This document shows, in pieces, positions 52,200 through 62,598 of a stretch of 64,000 bases of DNA (position 1 is the first letter of the stretch; each line of letters starts with the position of its first letter). Origin of the DNA: Lysinibacillus parviboronicapiens (GTDB taxonomy: Bacteria > Bacillota > Bacilli > Bacillales_A > Planococcaceae); NCBI RefSeq assembly GCF_003049575.1, contig NZ_PYWI01000013.1, forward strand, positions 1-64,000, written 5' to 3'. A model generated the notes under the pieces. That model did not search any database, was not told the origin of the DNA, and saw only the letters and a program-made list of their open reading frames with translations. The position numbers and the translations under genes are program-made.

Positions 52200-52599
52200 T
52201 TTAAAGTAAATACTGCTCAAAGAATTACTGTGAAGATTTTCTATATATAATCCCATTATTGAATAGCTAAAATACTTTCACAACAGCCGTTTTTAAAAGA
52301 TAAACTACTATTTGAAATTTTTCAATGTACGGTTAATTTAGCGTTCACTTACCATCTTTTAAACTATTCTCTCCATTGACATGATTGATCTAACTACAAT
52401 TTTGTTAAAGTCCACTATAGTCTACCCCAACAGTGAAGCGTTCATTTCTTGAAGTTGAAATCTTCTTATAGTCCATATAATTCCCCCCACTCCGTCAGTC
52501 TAAACGTTCCCAAAATATACATTTTTTATCAATAAAAATAAGTTATACTTAAAATAGTATCTCGCTATAAAGATACACTATAACAAGGAGAGGATAATT
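52200..52599. other. Intergenic stretch upstream of the chemoreceptor gene
   Basis: AT-rich. A small hairpin GTATCT...AGATAC at 52557-52576 lies just before the SD. I see no sigma-D-type (TAAA...GCCGATAT) promoter and no gene. Confidence 0.45.
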
Positions 52600-54588
52600 A
52601 TGCACAAGCAGAAACATATGACAACAATGACGATTGGAAAAAAATTAGGCTTAACTTTTTTCTTCGCACTTATCATTCCGAGCCTACTTATCGCTATAAC
52701 GTCGTATTCAGTCGCAAAAAATGAAATATACGATACTATGCATACAAGTGCCTCACAAAACGTTGCGGTTGTCGATGAATTTATCAATAAACATATCCAA
52801 CCGATTGTAGAAGATGTGACTTACTTTGGCAACTCATTAACAGAGGCAACTTTATCCCAAGAAGAACGCACTATCCTGCTACAAAGCATGCAGCAATATT
52901 TCGATACGAGTAAAGGGCTTGTTTCGTCATTTATTGGTACTGGGAATGGGGAGATGATTCAAATTCCTAATCTCGGATTATCTGGAAAAAAGGATTTCGA
53001 TCCACGTACACGGGATTGGTACAAGAACGCCATTGAAGCACAAGGAGAAGTTGTTATATCTGACCCACACGAATCTGCTTCAACAGGTGACTGGGTTGTG
53101 ACGATTTCCAAAGAAATTAAAAATGCCGATGGTGTCTTTGCTGTCAATCTTAAAATGGAAGAGCTAGCAAATTTAATCGGTACCATACATATTGGCAATG
53201 AAGGTTATGCATTTTTAGTAAGTCGTAATCAAGCAATCATTTCACACCCAACAATAAAGGTTGGTGCAGATATTTCAGATGAGTCTTGGGCATCAGCGAT
53301 GTTAGAAGGCACAGACAACTTTATTAACTACCGATTAGATAATGAAGAAAAGCAAATGTTTGTACAACAAAATGCATTAACCGGATGGCATGTAGGTGGA
53401 GCGATGTCAAGAAGTGAAATATCTAATGCGACAAAACCTATATTTATTTCTACATTCATCGTCGTATGTCTTTCTATAGCATTTTTCGGTGTCATTTTAT
53501 ATGTCATAATTCGTACAATTACACTCTCACTAGGCTCTATGATCAATGCAGCTAAAACGATGAGTGCAGGTGATTTACGTGCAAAAGTGGTCAGCAAGAA
53601 AAAAGATGAAATCGGCGTTCTCGGTAAAGCCTTTCAAAAAATGAGTGATTCACTACGTGATGTATTATCACATATTCACGAAAAATCAACTTCACTACTT
53701 GCTTCCTCAGAGGAATTAAGTGCAGTTACAGACGAAAACTCACGTGCTACAGAACGGGTGTCACAGGCTGCCATCGCCGTTTCTGAAGGTATCGACAAGC
53801 AAACTGCCAAATTAGTAGCAAGCTTTGATACGCTAGAGCAAGTTTCAAATGACATTCATCAAATTTATGAAAACACCAATATCTTAACGCAAAAAGCTGA
53901 AAAAGCTGAAGCAACTGCTGATATAGGTCAAAATGTCGTTGCATCTACTCAAAAACAAATGAGAACAATCGAGGGCAAAATTAACGAGCTTTCAACGGAC
54001 ATTACAACGGTGAATACCTATGTCAAAGAAATTGACGAAATTTTAGCGGTTATTACATCGATATCTGAACAAACGAATTTGTTGGCACTAAATGCTGCCA
54101 TTGAAGCAGCACGCGCAGGCGAGCATGGTAAGGGTTTTGCAGTTGTAGCAGATGAAGTACGGAAGTTAGCCGAGCAAACGAACCACTCCTCTTCACAAGT
54201 TCGTCAAATAATTACAGCTATCCAACGAGAGGCATCAAAACTAGCAACATCAATGGATACAAGCCATAGCGAAGTGACTTTAGGATTACAGTTGTTTACA
54301 CAAACTGAAGAGAACTTCCATGAAATGAAAACATTCATTGAAGAAATTAATGATCAGCTCCATGATGTATTAGAAAAATCAAAAACGATATCTGCTAATA
54401 GTCATCAAGTTGTAGGAGACATGAAAGTGATAGAAGACATTTCACTTTCTTCAAAAAATGAGGTAGAGGCAATGGCACAGGCGACTGTTAAACAAGCATC
54501 TGCTATGCAAGAAATCGCTGCGACTGCTGAAGCACTCGAAAAATACGCAGAAGAATTACAAGAAGAAGTACGTACATTTACACTATAA
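52600..54588 (+). CDS. Methyl-accepting chemotaxis protein (dCache sensor)
   Basis: A 662-residue chemoreceptor. TM1 is at about 20-40. An extracellular double-Cache domain at about 41-280 contains [13 protein letters not shown] and [17 protein letters not shown], which fits an amino-acid or small-ligand sensor. TM2 is at about 285-307 and HAMP at about 308-360. The signalling domain has hairpin tip [20 protein letters not shown] (about 487-506) contacting CheA/CheW. SD AAGGAGAGG precedes ATG. It is a single gene, not linked to che genes here; the ligand is unknown. Confidence 0.94.
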   Translation: MHKQKHMTTMTIGKKLGLTFFFALIIPSLLIAITSYSVAKNEIYDTMHTSASQNVAVVDEFINKHIQPIVEDVTYFGNSLTEATLSQEERTILLQSMQQYFDTSKGLVSSFIGTGNGEMIQIPNLGLSGKKDFDPRTRDWYKNAIEAQGEVVISDPHESASTGDWVVTISKEIKNADGVFAVNLKMEELANLIGTIHIGNEGYAFLVSRNQAIISHPTIKVGADISDESWASAMLEGTDNFINYRLDNEEKQMFVQQNALTGWHVGGAMSRSEISNATKPIFISTFIVVCLSIAFFGVILYVIIRTITLSLGSMINAAKTMSAGDLRAKVVSKKKDEIGVLGKAFQKMSDSLRDVLSHIHEKSTSLLASSEELSAVTDENSRATERVSQAAIAVSEGIDKQTAKLVASFDTLEQVSNDIHQIYENTNILTQKAEKAEATADIGQNVVASTQKQMRTIEGKINELSTDITTVNTYVKEIDEILAVITSISEQTNLLALNAAIEAARAGEHGKGFAVVADEVRKLAEQTNHSSSQVRQIITAIQREASKLATSMDTSHSEVTLGLQLFTQTEENFHEMKTFIEEINDQLHDVLEKSKTISANSHQVVGDMKVIEDISLSSKNEVEAMAQATVKQASAMQEIAATAEALEKYAEELQEEVRTFTL

Positions 54589-54590
54589 GT

Positions 54591-54632
54591 AAAAGAGCAA
54601 GGGAAATCACTATCGACTTCTCTTGCTCTTTT
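54591..54632 (+). terminator. Terminator of the chemoreceptor gene
   Basis: AAAAGAGCAAG / CTTGCTCTTTT stem with a 20-base loop. Confidence 0.8.
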
Positions 54633-54710
54633 GCACTTCATATAATCAAATATTTTTTCTATGTCTTCACTTGATCAAATTATCAATAATGATTTACTGA
54701 CTACCATTAT

Positions 54711-56144
54711 TTAATTTTCACTTAAAAAATCTTCCACCCGTTTCACTAAATTTTCTCGATTATAAGATTGAAAAAGCATGCTCGACAAGCGTACAGGATC
54801 ACCGAAGAAATAGCGTTCATACAAAGTTTGCCTTGTGCCAAAGCTACTCATCGTTAAATCCCAGGCAAGACGGAATTTTTTCACACGCTCCTCCCCACCA
54901 TCACGAGAGGATTGTAAATAATGTTCGAAGTCACCATCATCCGCTGCAAATGCTTTTTCGCTCGGAATCGACATTAATCCACTCGCTCCAAGCAACTGGA
55001 TTATTTCCGTAAAGGACGGATATACTTTAGGGAAAATTTGAATCGCGACTTGCAATGTTGGCTGATCGGGTCTAATGAAGCCAAAAGCATCTCGCTTGGC
55101 ATCTATTTCTGACTTTAGCAGTAAAGCCTTCATCGTTTCTAATGTTACAATGACTTCAACAACCTTGTGCTGAACATGCTGATAGTCGCCAATATTTATC
55201 GTATCTACAATTGTTTGCACAACACCTAATACAAATTCAGTCTTGGCAATCTGGCGTGACAACACTTGATGTAAAGTAAATGCTTGGAAACCACTAACAT
55301 TCATAAAATTATTAGCGACTTCCACATTCTCAAAATAAAACACGCGGTCCCAAGGCACTGTTACATTGTCAAAGACCACAATAGCATCCATTTCTTCAAA
55401 ACGGGCGCTTAACGGGTGATCGAAAGTTGATTCACCACCCACAAAGGACTGCCTACATAAAAATTTCAAGCCTTTAGTATTGCTGGGAATCGAGAAACCA
55501 AATCCTTTGCCTTCGTCATAGCCATTTGTCGATAATACAAGGAGCTCATCTGTGATTCCACCTTGTGTCGCAAGCAACCTTGCCCCTTTAATCACTAAAC
55601 CATTCTTTGTTTTATCCACAATTTTAGCTGCAATTGTTAATTCTTCATCTTCATAATAAAATCTTTGCCTATTTACTTGTGGCTCAATAAATGTATGAGT
55701 CATTGTCAGATCATGCTCACGGGCATACTCGTAAAAATTAAGCAGATGATCAGGAAAACAATTAGGTTTATCTTTTAAATATTCCGCAGCTGATGCTAGA
55801 GCCATGAGTGTGGTATTCATATAATCAGGACTTCTTCCCATAAAACCATGGTTACATAAGGCCCACTCTCGAGCCGCATGACGTCTTTTCGTTAAATCTT
55901 CAATCGTCACAGTTTGAAGGAAAGACATGCCCACCCTCTCGTTAGTCGTTGGTGATACATAGGTCATACTATCATGTACCGCTTCATCATATTGCAAATC
56001 AAAGAGTCTTGCTTGACTCTGTATAACACCTTTAAACGCTGGATGCTCTGAAATCTTTCCCTTAATTATTTCTCCATCTAACGATATATACGTTTGCAAT
56101 GCATCAATACGATCAATATATTGCTGTCCTGTAATTGCTGGCAT
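54711..56144 (-). CDS. hpaB: HpaB-family 4-hydroxyphenylacetate 3-monooxygenase, oxygenase subunit
   Basis: A 477-residue FADH2-dependent flavin monooxygenase: MPAITGQQYIDRIDAL, then VTIEDLTKRRHAAREW, DAIVVFDNVTVPWDRVFYF (about 252-270) and FGTRQTLYERYFFGDPVR (about 437-454) are HpaB signatures. It ortho-hydroxylates 4-hydroxyphenylacetate or related phenols with reduced flavin from HpaC. No hpaC or ring-cleavage genes are in the window, so it must use a reductase encoded elsewhere. A cre-like site lies upstream. Related vinylacetyl-CoA dehydratase-like members are a lesser alternative. Confidence 0.87.
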   Translation of the reverse strand: MPAITGQQYIDRIDALQTYISLDGEIIKGKISEHPAFKGVIQSQARLFDLQYDEAVHDSMTYVSPTTNERVGMSFLQTVTIEDLTKRRHAAREWALCNHGFMGRSPDYMNTTLMALASAAEYLKDKPNCFPDHLLNFYEYAREHDLTMTHTFIEPQVNRQRFYYEDEELTIAAKIVDKTKNGLVIKGARLLATQGGITDELLVLSTNGYDEGKGFGFSIPSNTKGLKFLCRQSFVGGESTFDHPLSARFEEMDAIVVFDNVTVPWDRVFYFENVEVANNFMNVSGFQAFTLHQVLSRQIAKTEFVLGVVQTIVDTINIGDYQHVQHKVVEVIVTLETMKALLLKSEIDAKRDAFGFIRPDQPTLQVAIQIFPKVYPSFTEIIQLLGASGLMSIPSEKAFAADDGDFEHYLQSSRDGGEERVKKFRLAWDLTMSSFGTRQTLYERYFFGDPVRLSSMLFQSYNRENLVKRVEDFLSEN

Positions 56145-56321
56145 ACATTCACCCCTAATTGATACCTATGTTTTTTACTTATTAATATATGATTTTTCAC
56201 CATAATCTGTTCCTCAACGCATCAATCTGTATTATATCAGTGCCTAAAAATAACAATCTGTATTACTTTTTAAATACAGTTAAAAAATTTAGCATTCGTA
56301 TGATTTATCAGTCATATTAGA

Positions 56322-56335
56322 AGAAAACGCTTCCA
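56322..56335. promoter_or_regulatory. Possible cre site (CcpA) upstream of hpaB
   Basis: AGAAAACGCTTCCA matches the catabolite-response element consensus TGNAARCGNWWWCA at all but two positions. It lies about 180 bases upstream of the hpaB start and 155 bases upstream of the 62-aa gene. Confidence 0.3.
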
Positions 56336-56490
56336 GTAAGCACTTTTAAAACAAGTTCATGTTTGTGTCACATTCATCCAAAAACTTTTTTGATTAGTAC
56401 AACCTTGCTAGATTTTTAGTACAGATGGGTGTATGATAACATCGTAAACAAAACAAATACACTTTTTATCCAAAAAAGGAGTAAATATAC

Positions 56491-56679
56491 ATGAATTCTC
56501 AAATCATTTCTTATGTAGCTAAAATGGAAGCGGCTTTAATGAACAGCATGGAGGATCACAATGAAGAAAACTTATTATTCTCTATCGCTTCTAACATAAT
56601 TGCAGAAGAAAAAGACCAATTCAAAAATGTTTGCCAAGCATATGAAGTTGTCAAACATCACTTAATCGGCTTACACTAA
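56491..56679 (+). CDS. Small hypothetical protein, 62 aa
   Basis: ATG 56491 with AAAAGGAG at 10 bases. The peptide is helical and acidic (MNSQIISYVAKMEAALMNSM ... AEEKDQFKNVCQAYEVVKHH) with one cysteine and no membrane span. A strong terminator follows, which supports expression as a single gene. No family is recognised. Confidence 0.65.
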   Translation: MNSQIISYVAKMEAALMNSMEDHNEENLLFSIASNIIAEEKDQFKNVCQAYEVVKHHLIGLH

Positions 56680-56724
56680 TTTCTTGTATTCTGAACATTG
56701 CTAACATCTAAACTACTACACAAC

Positions 56725-56764
56725 AAACCCGCATCTTATCACTTAGGATGCGGGTTTGTTTTTA
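56725..56764 (+). terminator. Terminator of the 62-aa gene
   Basis: AAACCCGCATC / GATGCGGGTTT perfect 11-bp stem followed by GTTTTT. Confidence 0.88.
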
Positions 56765-56893
56765 CGCTATCGGTAATTAAAGCATAATGATGTTTTTGAA
56801 GAAGCGTTCGCTTTTCACCAACAAAAGACTCCTCCCTCGTTAACTGGGTGTATGCCAATACGCGTGTGTTCTAGAAAAACCACAGAGAAAAGC

Positions 56894-56937
56894 AAAAGGT
56901 TCCAGGAATGTTTGGCATTCCCGAAACCTTTTATTTT
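56894..56937 (-). terminator. Terminator of the polysaccharide deacetylase gene
   Basis: AAAAGGTTCCAGGAATG / CATTCCCGAAACCTTTT imperfect stem downstream of the stop at 56979. It is active in either direction. Confidence 0.7.
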
Positions 56938-56978
56938 CTGGGTGAGCACCATCTAATAGTAGTTCAGTTCAGAATTAG

Positions 56979-58679
56979 CTATTGCGCAATAGGAGAGACC
57001 ATTTTTTGGTATTGTGCAAAGGATGTTTTTTGATCGCTATACAAACGTTTAATTTGATAGACATCATCATATGGATTGTTATAGCCAGGCATTGTTGAGA
57101 ATGCCATTGAAAATCCAGCTTCTTTTACAGCATAAATCGTGTTGGAATTATATTGACCAAACGGATAGGCAAATGCCTTGGCATCCGGAATAATAGTTAA
57201 ACTACGTTTTAAATCTTGTACCACTTCATGATATGGAATAAGCAGCATCTTTCCTTTGTTACCTACCATATCATGTAAGTTATACGTATGTGACTCATAC
57301 GTAAAGACATCTTGCATATTAGCCATATCCTGACGGGAAATAGCTTGTAAGTCTGTATAATCAAACATTTGCTCCATTGGCGAATGTTCATTACGATACG
57401 TAATTAAAAATTGCGCTGCTTGAAAACCATGTTTTTTTAGCACAGGATATGCATATTCACGTGTTGATAATAAACCATCATCAAATGTTAAGACGATGGA
57501 ATAAGCAGGCAATGTTATTTCATTGCGCATAAAACGTAATAATTCATCTGTACTGACTGTTTCATAGTTTTTGCTTTTTAAATACTGCATTTCCTTGGCA
57601 AACTGCACATCTGTCATCGTGGTACTAACATTTTTAAAGCGGCCAAGCTCATGGTCTTTTAAGAAATGGTGATACATCATCACAGGTACGCCTCGATCTA
57701 ATGCTACCTTTGAGCTGTGAATATAGCCTTCACGTCCTCCAAGTGTCGTCACGTACCAGCTTGCTTCTTTTCGCAAAATTGGATAACGGCGATTGCTATC
57801 AAGTTTCGCAAATGGTTTTAAACTGCCTGAAGAACGATCATAAATATCGTTATTTTCAGAAATAGGAATGAAATATTTATTTTGTACTGCTTTATCATTT
57901 CCTAAATTTTTATAGGCAGGTGTATGAACGAATTTCACTTTCGATTTTTCAGCATAGACAAATGTTTTGCCCCAACGTACTTGTACATATGTCGCGTCTT
58001 CCGCATTTGTCACTTCTAACTGTTGACCTTTTAATAAAGTAGCTATGGCCATCACATGATTTTCACGGCGTAAATCATAAAGTATTGTGTTTTCTAACGC
58101 TTCAATATAGCCATTTTGTTTACTTGGTAATGTTGGTGTAGGCTTTTCAGTCGGTTTCGACGATGTATCCGTTGTCTCTTCGCCTTTTTCTTCTTCAACT
58201 AACTTACTATGTACATACCCTAGTCGTCCGTTCACAGCAATGCCGTACCAACTGCCCATCCTACTATAGATAGGGAAACTAGCACCTTCAGACAAGGTTG
58301 CAAACTGTACTAGCTTATTGCCAGTATTATCATAAATCGGTGTGACACTTGTTGCCACTATATAATCTTTAATCTTTACAACTGATGGCACGGTATTTTT
58401 ATACGTAGTTGTTGGTACAACAGTTGTATAGCGTTTATCAACATAGCCATAATTACCGCCCCAACGAATTTGCCACCAATTGGCTCCGTAATCTTTTGTT
58501 ACAACAAAGGTTTGTCCAGCTGATAATGTTCCCACTTGTACAAGTGAGCCTGAACGATTATCAAAGACAGTTGCTTCCTCATTTAGCTGAATAACCGTAT
58601 TATTCGCATGTACCTGTTGCGCAAATGGTAAAAACAGCATAAATAGGAGCAATAAAACGATGCGTTTCACTTTCTTCAC
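56979..58679 (-). CDS. Secreted polysaccharide deacetylase with four SH3-like domains
   Basis: A 566-residue secreted protein. Signal peptide residues 1-25 (cleavage near VHA). Four bacterial SH3-like repeats at about 28-90, 105-165, 192-255 and 270-330 carry WWQIRWGGNYGYV, SWYGIAVNGRLGYV and SWYVTTLGGREGYI. The NodB domain from about 335 opens PVMMYHHF. NodB motif 1 TFDDG (about 400) and motif 2 SHTYNLHD (about 460, H-x4-H) hold the metal-binding Asp and His residues. It probably de-N-acetylates peptidoglycan or another wall glycan while anchored by SH3 domains. It lies directly after recD2. Confidence 0.9.
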   Translation of the reverse strand: MKKVKRIVLLLLFMLFLPFAQQVHANNTVIQLNEEATVFDNRSGSLVQVGTLSAGQTFVVTKDYGANWWQIRWGGNYGYVDKRYTTVVPTTTYKNTVPSVVKIKDYIVATSVTPIYDNTGNKLVQFATLSEGASFPIYSRMGSWYGIAVNGRLGYVHSKLVEEEKGEETTDTSSKPTEKPTPTLPSKQNGYIEALENTILYDLRRENHVMAIATLLKGQQLEVTNAEDATYVQVRWGKTFVYAEKSKVKFVHTPAYKNLGNDKAVQNKYFIPISENNDIYDRSSGSLKPFAKLDSNRRYPILRKEASWYVTTLGGREGYIHSSKVALDRGVPVMMYHHFLKDHELGRFKNVSTTMTDVQFAKEMQYLKSKNYETVSTDELLRFMRNEITLPAYSIVLTFDDGLLSTREYAYPVLKKHGFQAAQFLITYRNEHSPMEQMFDYTDLQAISRQDMANMQDVFTYESHTYNLHDMVGNKGKMLLIPYHEVVQDLKRSLTIIPDAKAFAYPFGQYNSNTIYAVKEAGFSMAFSTMPGYNNPYDDVYQIKRLYSDQKTSFAQYQKMVSPIAQ

Positions 58680-58695
58680 CTCATAAATCTTTTAT

Positions 58696-61140
58696 TTAAG
58701 TAATGTCATCCATAAATTCATACGGTGAAACACCATCCATTCCAATCATTGGATGAATATGTGGCATCGTGTCTACCGTGAGTTTCGCAGGGATTGTTTG
58801 TTTCTCTTCCTGCAATGTTTCTTCTTCAGTTAGCGAGGCTTCCACTACCTCAACTATTGCCTCAGTTGCTTCCATCGGATTAAGTCGAGCACGCAACGAG
58901 GTAAAACGTTGTAAATCGTCTGTACGTTGTAAGCCACCTGCTAGTACATCAGGCTCCCCACATAAAATCAGGAAATTTTTCGCGCGTGTAATGCCCGTAT
59001 ATAACAAATTACGACGTAGCATTTTTGAATAGCCTCGCACGACGGGCATAATAACAGTTTGAAACTCAGAGCCCTGTGATTTGTGAATAGAGCAACAATA
59101 GGCAAGCGTCAATTGATTTAGATCACTGCGTTGATAGGTAACTTCAATTCCTTCGAAAGACACAACGAGTAAGTCTTGCTTCTCGATTGTTTCCTTTGCC
59201 TTAATGATACTAATTACTTCGCCCATATCGCCATTAAAGACATTGCTCTCTGGTTGATTGACGAGCTGAAGTACTTTATCTTTTATGCGGTACGTTACAT
59301 CGCCAAAGACAAGTTCTTTCCTTGAACCCGTATCATTGGGATTGATCAACTCTTGAATCATTTTATTTAAATTATCAATTCCTGCTGGTCCTTTATACAT
59401 TGGCGCAAGTACTTGAATATTGCGAATTTCTTGGCCTTTTGCTACAGCACTTTTGACAATCTGTGTAACAACATTTGCCACCTGTTCTGAGGAGGCTTTA
59501 ATAAACGAACGATCTGATGTTTTCACTGTTAAATCGTTGGGAATCGTTCCGCGCTTTATTTGATGGGCAAGTTCGATAATTGTAGACCCTTCAGCCTGAC
59601 GATATACATCTGTTAATTCTACAGTAGGAATTTGCTGAGAGGCTAGTAAATCCTTTAACACTTGTCCCGGACCTACTGGAGGCAACTGATCTTGATCCCC
59701 TACAAATACTACCTGTACATCCTCATGTAACGACTTCAATAATTGATGTGCAAGCCATGTATCCACCATTGACATTTCATCTACAATAATAAGCTTGCCT
59801 GTCACTTCACGCTCGGTTTCTTCTTCTTTTTCCTGTCCTGTAAACCCTAATAAACGATGAATTGTCATAGCAGGGAGCTCTGTCGACTCTGAAAGACGTT
59901 TTGCTGCACGTCCGGTCGGCGCACATAAAATAATGGGAAACGGTTCCTCTTTTTGTGCATACTCTTTTGGGTTCAGTGATAGCCCATGTAGCTTTGCGTA
60001 GACTTCAACGACACCTCGTACAACGGTCGTTTTCCCTGTCCCTGGTCCACCAGTTAAAATCATCACTGCGGAATTGAGGGCTTGTTCAATCGCGTATGCT
60101 TGCGTTTCTGCATATGTGACGTTTAGAAACTCTTCTGTTTCGCCAATTGCCTTGCGAATCTCATCCTTACTAAAATGCTCAGCCTTACTGTTCCGTTCGG
60201 TTAACGCTAAAATTTTAGAGGCGATGCCGACCTCTGAAAAATATAAGGATGGCAAATAAAGCCTAGTCTCTTCGCCATAAATTTTACTGTCCTCACGCAT
60301 TTCAATACACGCCTTAGAAATCGTCTCATAAGGAATTTCCTCGCGTTGACTTTGTTCGAGCATGTCCTTTACCTGTGGTAATACATGTTCGGCATCTAAA
60401 TACACATGACCATCTGAAAGTGCAGCTGTATTTAAGTTGTGTAAAATTGCTGCCTTAATACGGTCAGGGTGACTGCCGGTAATACCTAATTTTGCACCCA
60501 GTTCATCGGCACGTAAAAATCCAACACCTTCGATGTCTTCAATAAGACGATACGGATTTTCTGTTAATAACGCTATTGCTTCCGTACGATATGTTTGGTA
60601 AATTTTCATTCCGAGCTGTGGTCCAAAGCCCCATTCATTAAGTTGAATCATGACACGTTCTAAGCCAAGATTTTGTTCAATCGTGCGATGAATAACCTCT
60701 TTTTTATCAGCAGATAAACGAGGTACGACATCGAGTGCATTTGGGTCCTCTAAAATAAGGCGTAATGCATTTGCACCAAGTTTTTCAACGATTGTTTCGG
60801 CTGTTTTTTTGCCAATTCCAACAAATAAGTCACTCGATAAGTAATGGACAATCCCCTGTTCAGTCGCAGGCACTTCTTTTGCAAACGTCTCAATTTGAAA
60901 TTGTACACCATATTTTGGATGTTGTCTCAAAATTCCAGTAAATCGATACTGTTCATCCATTTGAAGCGGAGGAAAATAGCCAACTACAATAATTTCTTTA
61001 TCGTCATATTGTAAATTTGTTTCTTGAATTTTTACACGGACAATGGAATACATATTTTGCGCATTATGAAAAATTGAGACGATAGGACGTCCGAGAATAA
61101 AAAACTTATTTAGCTCAAATAAATCAAGATTTTCTGCCAT
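58696..61140 (-). CDS. recD2: RecD2-type ATP-dependent DNA helicase
   Basis: An 814-residue SF1B 5'-3' helicase (YrrC). Long N-terminal region with OB-like (VGYFPPLQMDEQYRFTG) and HhH segments (VHYLSSDLFVGIGKKTAETI, IEDIEGVGFLRADELG). Walker A GGPGTGKTTVV (about 362-372), Walker B VDEMSMVD, then VGDQDQLPPVGPG and the C-terminal SIHKSQGSEFQ and LLYTGITRAK motifs. It works without RecBC in mismatch repair and fork protection. Standard location upstream of alaS; the alaS-recD2 interval here carries three extra genes. Confidence 0.95.
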   Translation of the reverse strand: MAENLDLFELNKFFILGRPIVSIFHNAQNMYSIVRVKIQETNLQYDDKEIIVVGYFPPLQMDEQYRFTGILRQHPKYGVQFQIETFAKEVPATEQGIVHYLSSDLFVGIGKKTAETIVEKLGANALRLILEDPNALDVVPRLSADKKEVIHRTIEQNLGLERVMIQLNEWGFGPQLGMKIYQTYRTEAIALLTENPYRLIEDIEGVGFLRADELGAKLGITGSHPDRIKAAILHNLNTAALSDGHVYLDAEHVLPQVKDMLEQSQREEIPYETISKACIEMREDSKIYGEETRLYLPSLYFSEVGIASKILALTERNSKAEHFSKDEIRKAIGETEEFLNVTYAETQAYAIEQALNSAVMILTGGPGTGKTTVVRGVVEVYAKLHGLSLNPKEYAQKEEPFPIILCAPTGRAAKRLSESTELPAMTIHRLLGFTGQEKEEETEREVTGKLIIVDEMSMVDTWLAHQLLKSLHEDVQVVFVGDQDQLPPVGPGQVLKDLLASQQIPTVELTDVYRQAEGSTIIELAHQIKRGTIPNDLTVKTSDRSFIKASSEQVANVVTQIVKSAVAKGQEIRNIQVLAPMYKGPAGIDNLNKMIQELINPNDTGSRKELVFGDVTYRIKDKVLQLVNQPESNVFNGDMGEVISIIKAKETIEKQDLLVVSFEGIEVTYQRSDLNQLTLAYCCSIHKSQGSEFQTVIMPVVRGYSKMLRRNLLYTGITRAKNFLILCGEPDVLAGGLQRTDDLQRFTSLRARLNPMEATEAIVEVVEASLTEEETLQEEKQTIPAKLTVDTMPHIHPMIGMDGVSPYEFMDDIT

Positions 61141-61324
61141 TTTTCGTTCGTCCTTTCTCGTTCATTTCAATCTTTTTATTTTACCACAGCATGCCTAAAA
61201 ATATCGATTTAACTTGCAAATCCGTAAAATCTTTTAACATTATTTTGACAAATGACAATTGACCGCTATTTTAACAATTTCCATGCTATGATATAAAGAA
61301 TGAATGTGTAGTACGGGAAGGATT

Positions 61325-62101
61325 GTGGAACAATTGGAATTTAGACCTTGCATCGATTTACACGATGGCAAAGTGAAGCAAATTGTTGGCAGTACTTTAG
61401 GACATGAAGATCAAGAAGTTGTTGAAAATTTCATTTCTATTCATAGTTCTAGTTATTATGCCAAGATGTTTGCGAAAGACCAGTTAACAGGTGGTCATGT
61501 CATTATGCTTGGTAGTGGAAACGAAGAAGCCGCGTTTGCAGCTTTAAGCACTTATCCTGGTGGTTTACAGGTTGGTGGTGGCATAAACGCTAAAAATGCA
61601 CAACAATATATTGATGCAGGTGCTTCACATGTGATTGTCACTTCGTTCATCTTCCATAATGGAATGCTCGATCTTGTCCGCCTAGAGCAATTAGTAACAG
61701 CTGTGGGGAAAGAACATCTTGTCATCGATTTAAGCTGCCGTATGCGTGATGGCAAATGGTTTGTTGTAACAGATAAATGGACGAAGTTTAGCGATTTTGA
61801 AGTGAATGCTGATTCAATTGCATATATTGAAAGTTTTTGTGATGAACTACTTATTCACGCTGTAGATGTAGAAGGAAAAAAAGACGGAATGCAAGAAAGC
61901 TTAGTACGTGATTTAGCCGCCTGGACTACGATACCAACCACCTACGCAGGAGGGGTTCATTCTTTAGACGATTTGAAAAAATTTCAGGACATTGCGAATG
62001 GTAAGCTCCATGTGACAATTGGCAGTGCCTTATCTATCTTTGGTGGAGATTTACTTTATTCAGATGTTGTAAACTATTGTAAAAAAGGCGGGGTATTATG
62101 A
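61325..62101 (+). CDS. hisA: Eukaryote-type (HIS6-like) HisA isomerase
   Basis: A 258-residue TIM barrel. FRPCIDLHDGKVKQIVGSTL (about 7-26), SSYYAKMF (about 44), LQVGGGIN (about 82), VIDLSCR (about 140), ELLIHAVDVEGKKDG (about 180) and TTYAGGVHS (about 205) match yeast HIS6 and its relatives far better than ordinary bacterial HisA. It should isomerise ProFAR to PRFAR in histidine biosynthesis. No other his gene is nearby. GTG at 61325 is tentatively chosen (GGAAGG 3 bases upstream); ATG 61304 has no SD, and TTG 61334 is possible. Confidence 0.88.
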   Translation: MEQLEFRPCIDLHDGKVKQIVGSTLGHEDQEVVENFISIHSSSYYAKMFAKDQLTGGHVIMLGSGNEEAAFAALSTYPGGLQVGGGINAKNAQQYIDAGASHVIVTSFIFHNGMLDLVRLEQLVTAVGKEHLVIDLSCRMRDGKWFVVTDKWTKFSDFEVNADSIAYIESFCDELLIHAVDVEGKKDGMQESLVRDLAAWTTIPTTYAGGVHSLDDLKKFQDIANGKLHVTIGSALSIFGGDLLYSDVVNYCKKGGVL

Positions 62102-62385
62102 AATTAATATATAAAGAGTATGTTTTTCCATTCACAGAAACCAATTTAGAGCGAATTATTGATGGCAAGTATTTTAAAGTAAATACTTTTGATGACTCTC
62201 TTTCATTACAAGTACAACTTGATAACGAACAAATGCTGTTAGAATTTTCCAAATCATTAAAAGCGACATGTGGTTTTTTACGTAATCAAGAAAACGAACC
62301 TTATATCGGCACATATATTGATTTACAAATTTTTGTCGAAGAGTTTAATAAACGTTACAACTTAAATGCCAAAATTATCGTATAA
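62098..62385 (+). CDS. Unknown protein coupled to the HIS6-like gene, 95 aa
   Basis: The ATG overlaps the hisA stop by four bases (ATGA), so the two are almost certainly translated together. The soluble mixed alpha/beta sequence MKLIYKEYVFPFTETNLERI ... YIDLQIFVEEFNKRYNLNAK shows no motif I recognise. A strong terminator follows, making this a two-gene operon. The coupling suggests a partner or a consecutive metabolic role, but nothing in the sequence proves it. Confidence 0.7.
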   Translation: MKLIYKEYVFPFTETNLERIIDGKYFKVNTFDDSLSLQVQLDNEQMLLEFSKSLKATCGFLRNQENEPYIGTYIDLQIFVEEFNKRYNLNAKIIV

Positions 62386-62391
62386 TACTAG

Positions 62392-62428
62392 AAAAACCTA
62401 TCTTCTCTGTTGAAGATAGGTTTTCCTG
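62392..62428 (+). terminator. Terminator of the hisA-like operon
   Basis: AAAACCTATCTTC / GAAGATAGGTTTT perfect 13-bp stem with a six-base loop. Confidence 0.88.
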
Positions 62429-62598
62429 ATTGGAGCGCTTATTTCTCATTTCATCTAAGTTTTGTTAAGCTTACTAGTGAGAAAGCCTGTATATCCCTCA
62501 AACATATGCTAACTCATAAAGCTCGAGTCACTAATTCACTACAGGTGGGACTCCCACTACTAATTGTTTCACTTTATCATGAAAGGATTTAACACTAT

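Noticed and set aside
62410-62592. 60-codon plus-strand frame
   Set aside because: It starts inside the hisA-operon terminator and has no SD.
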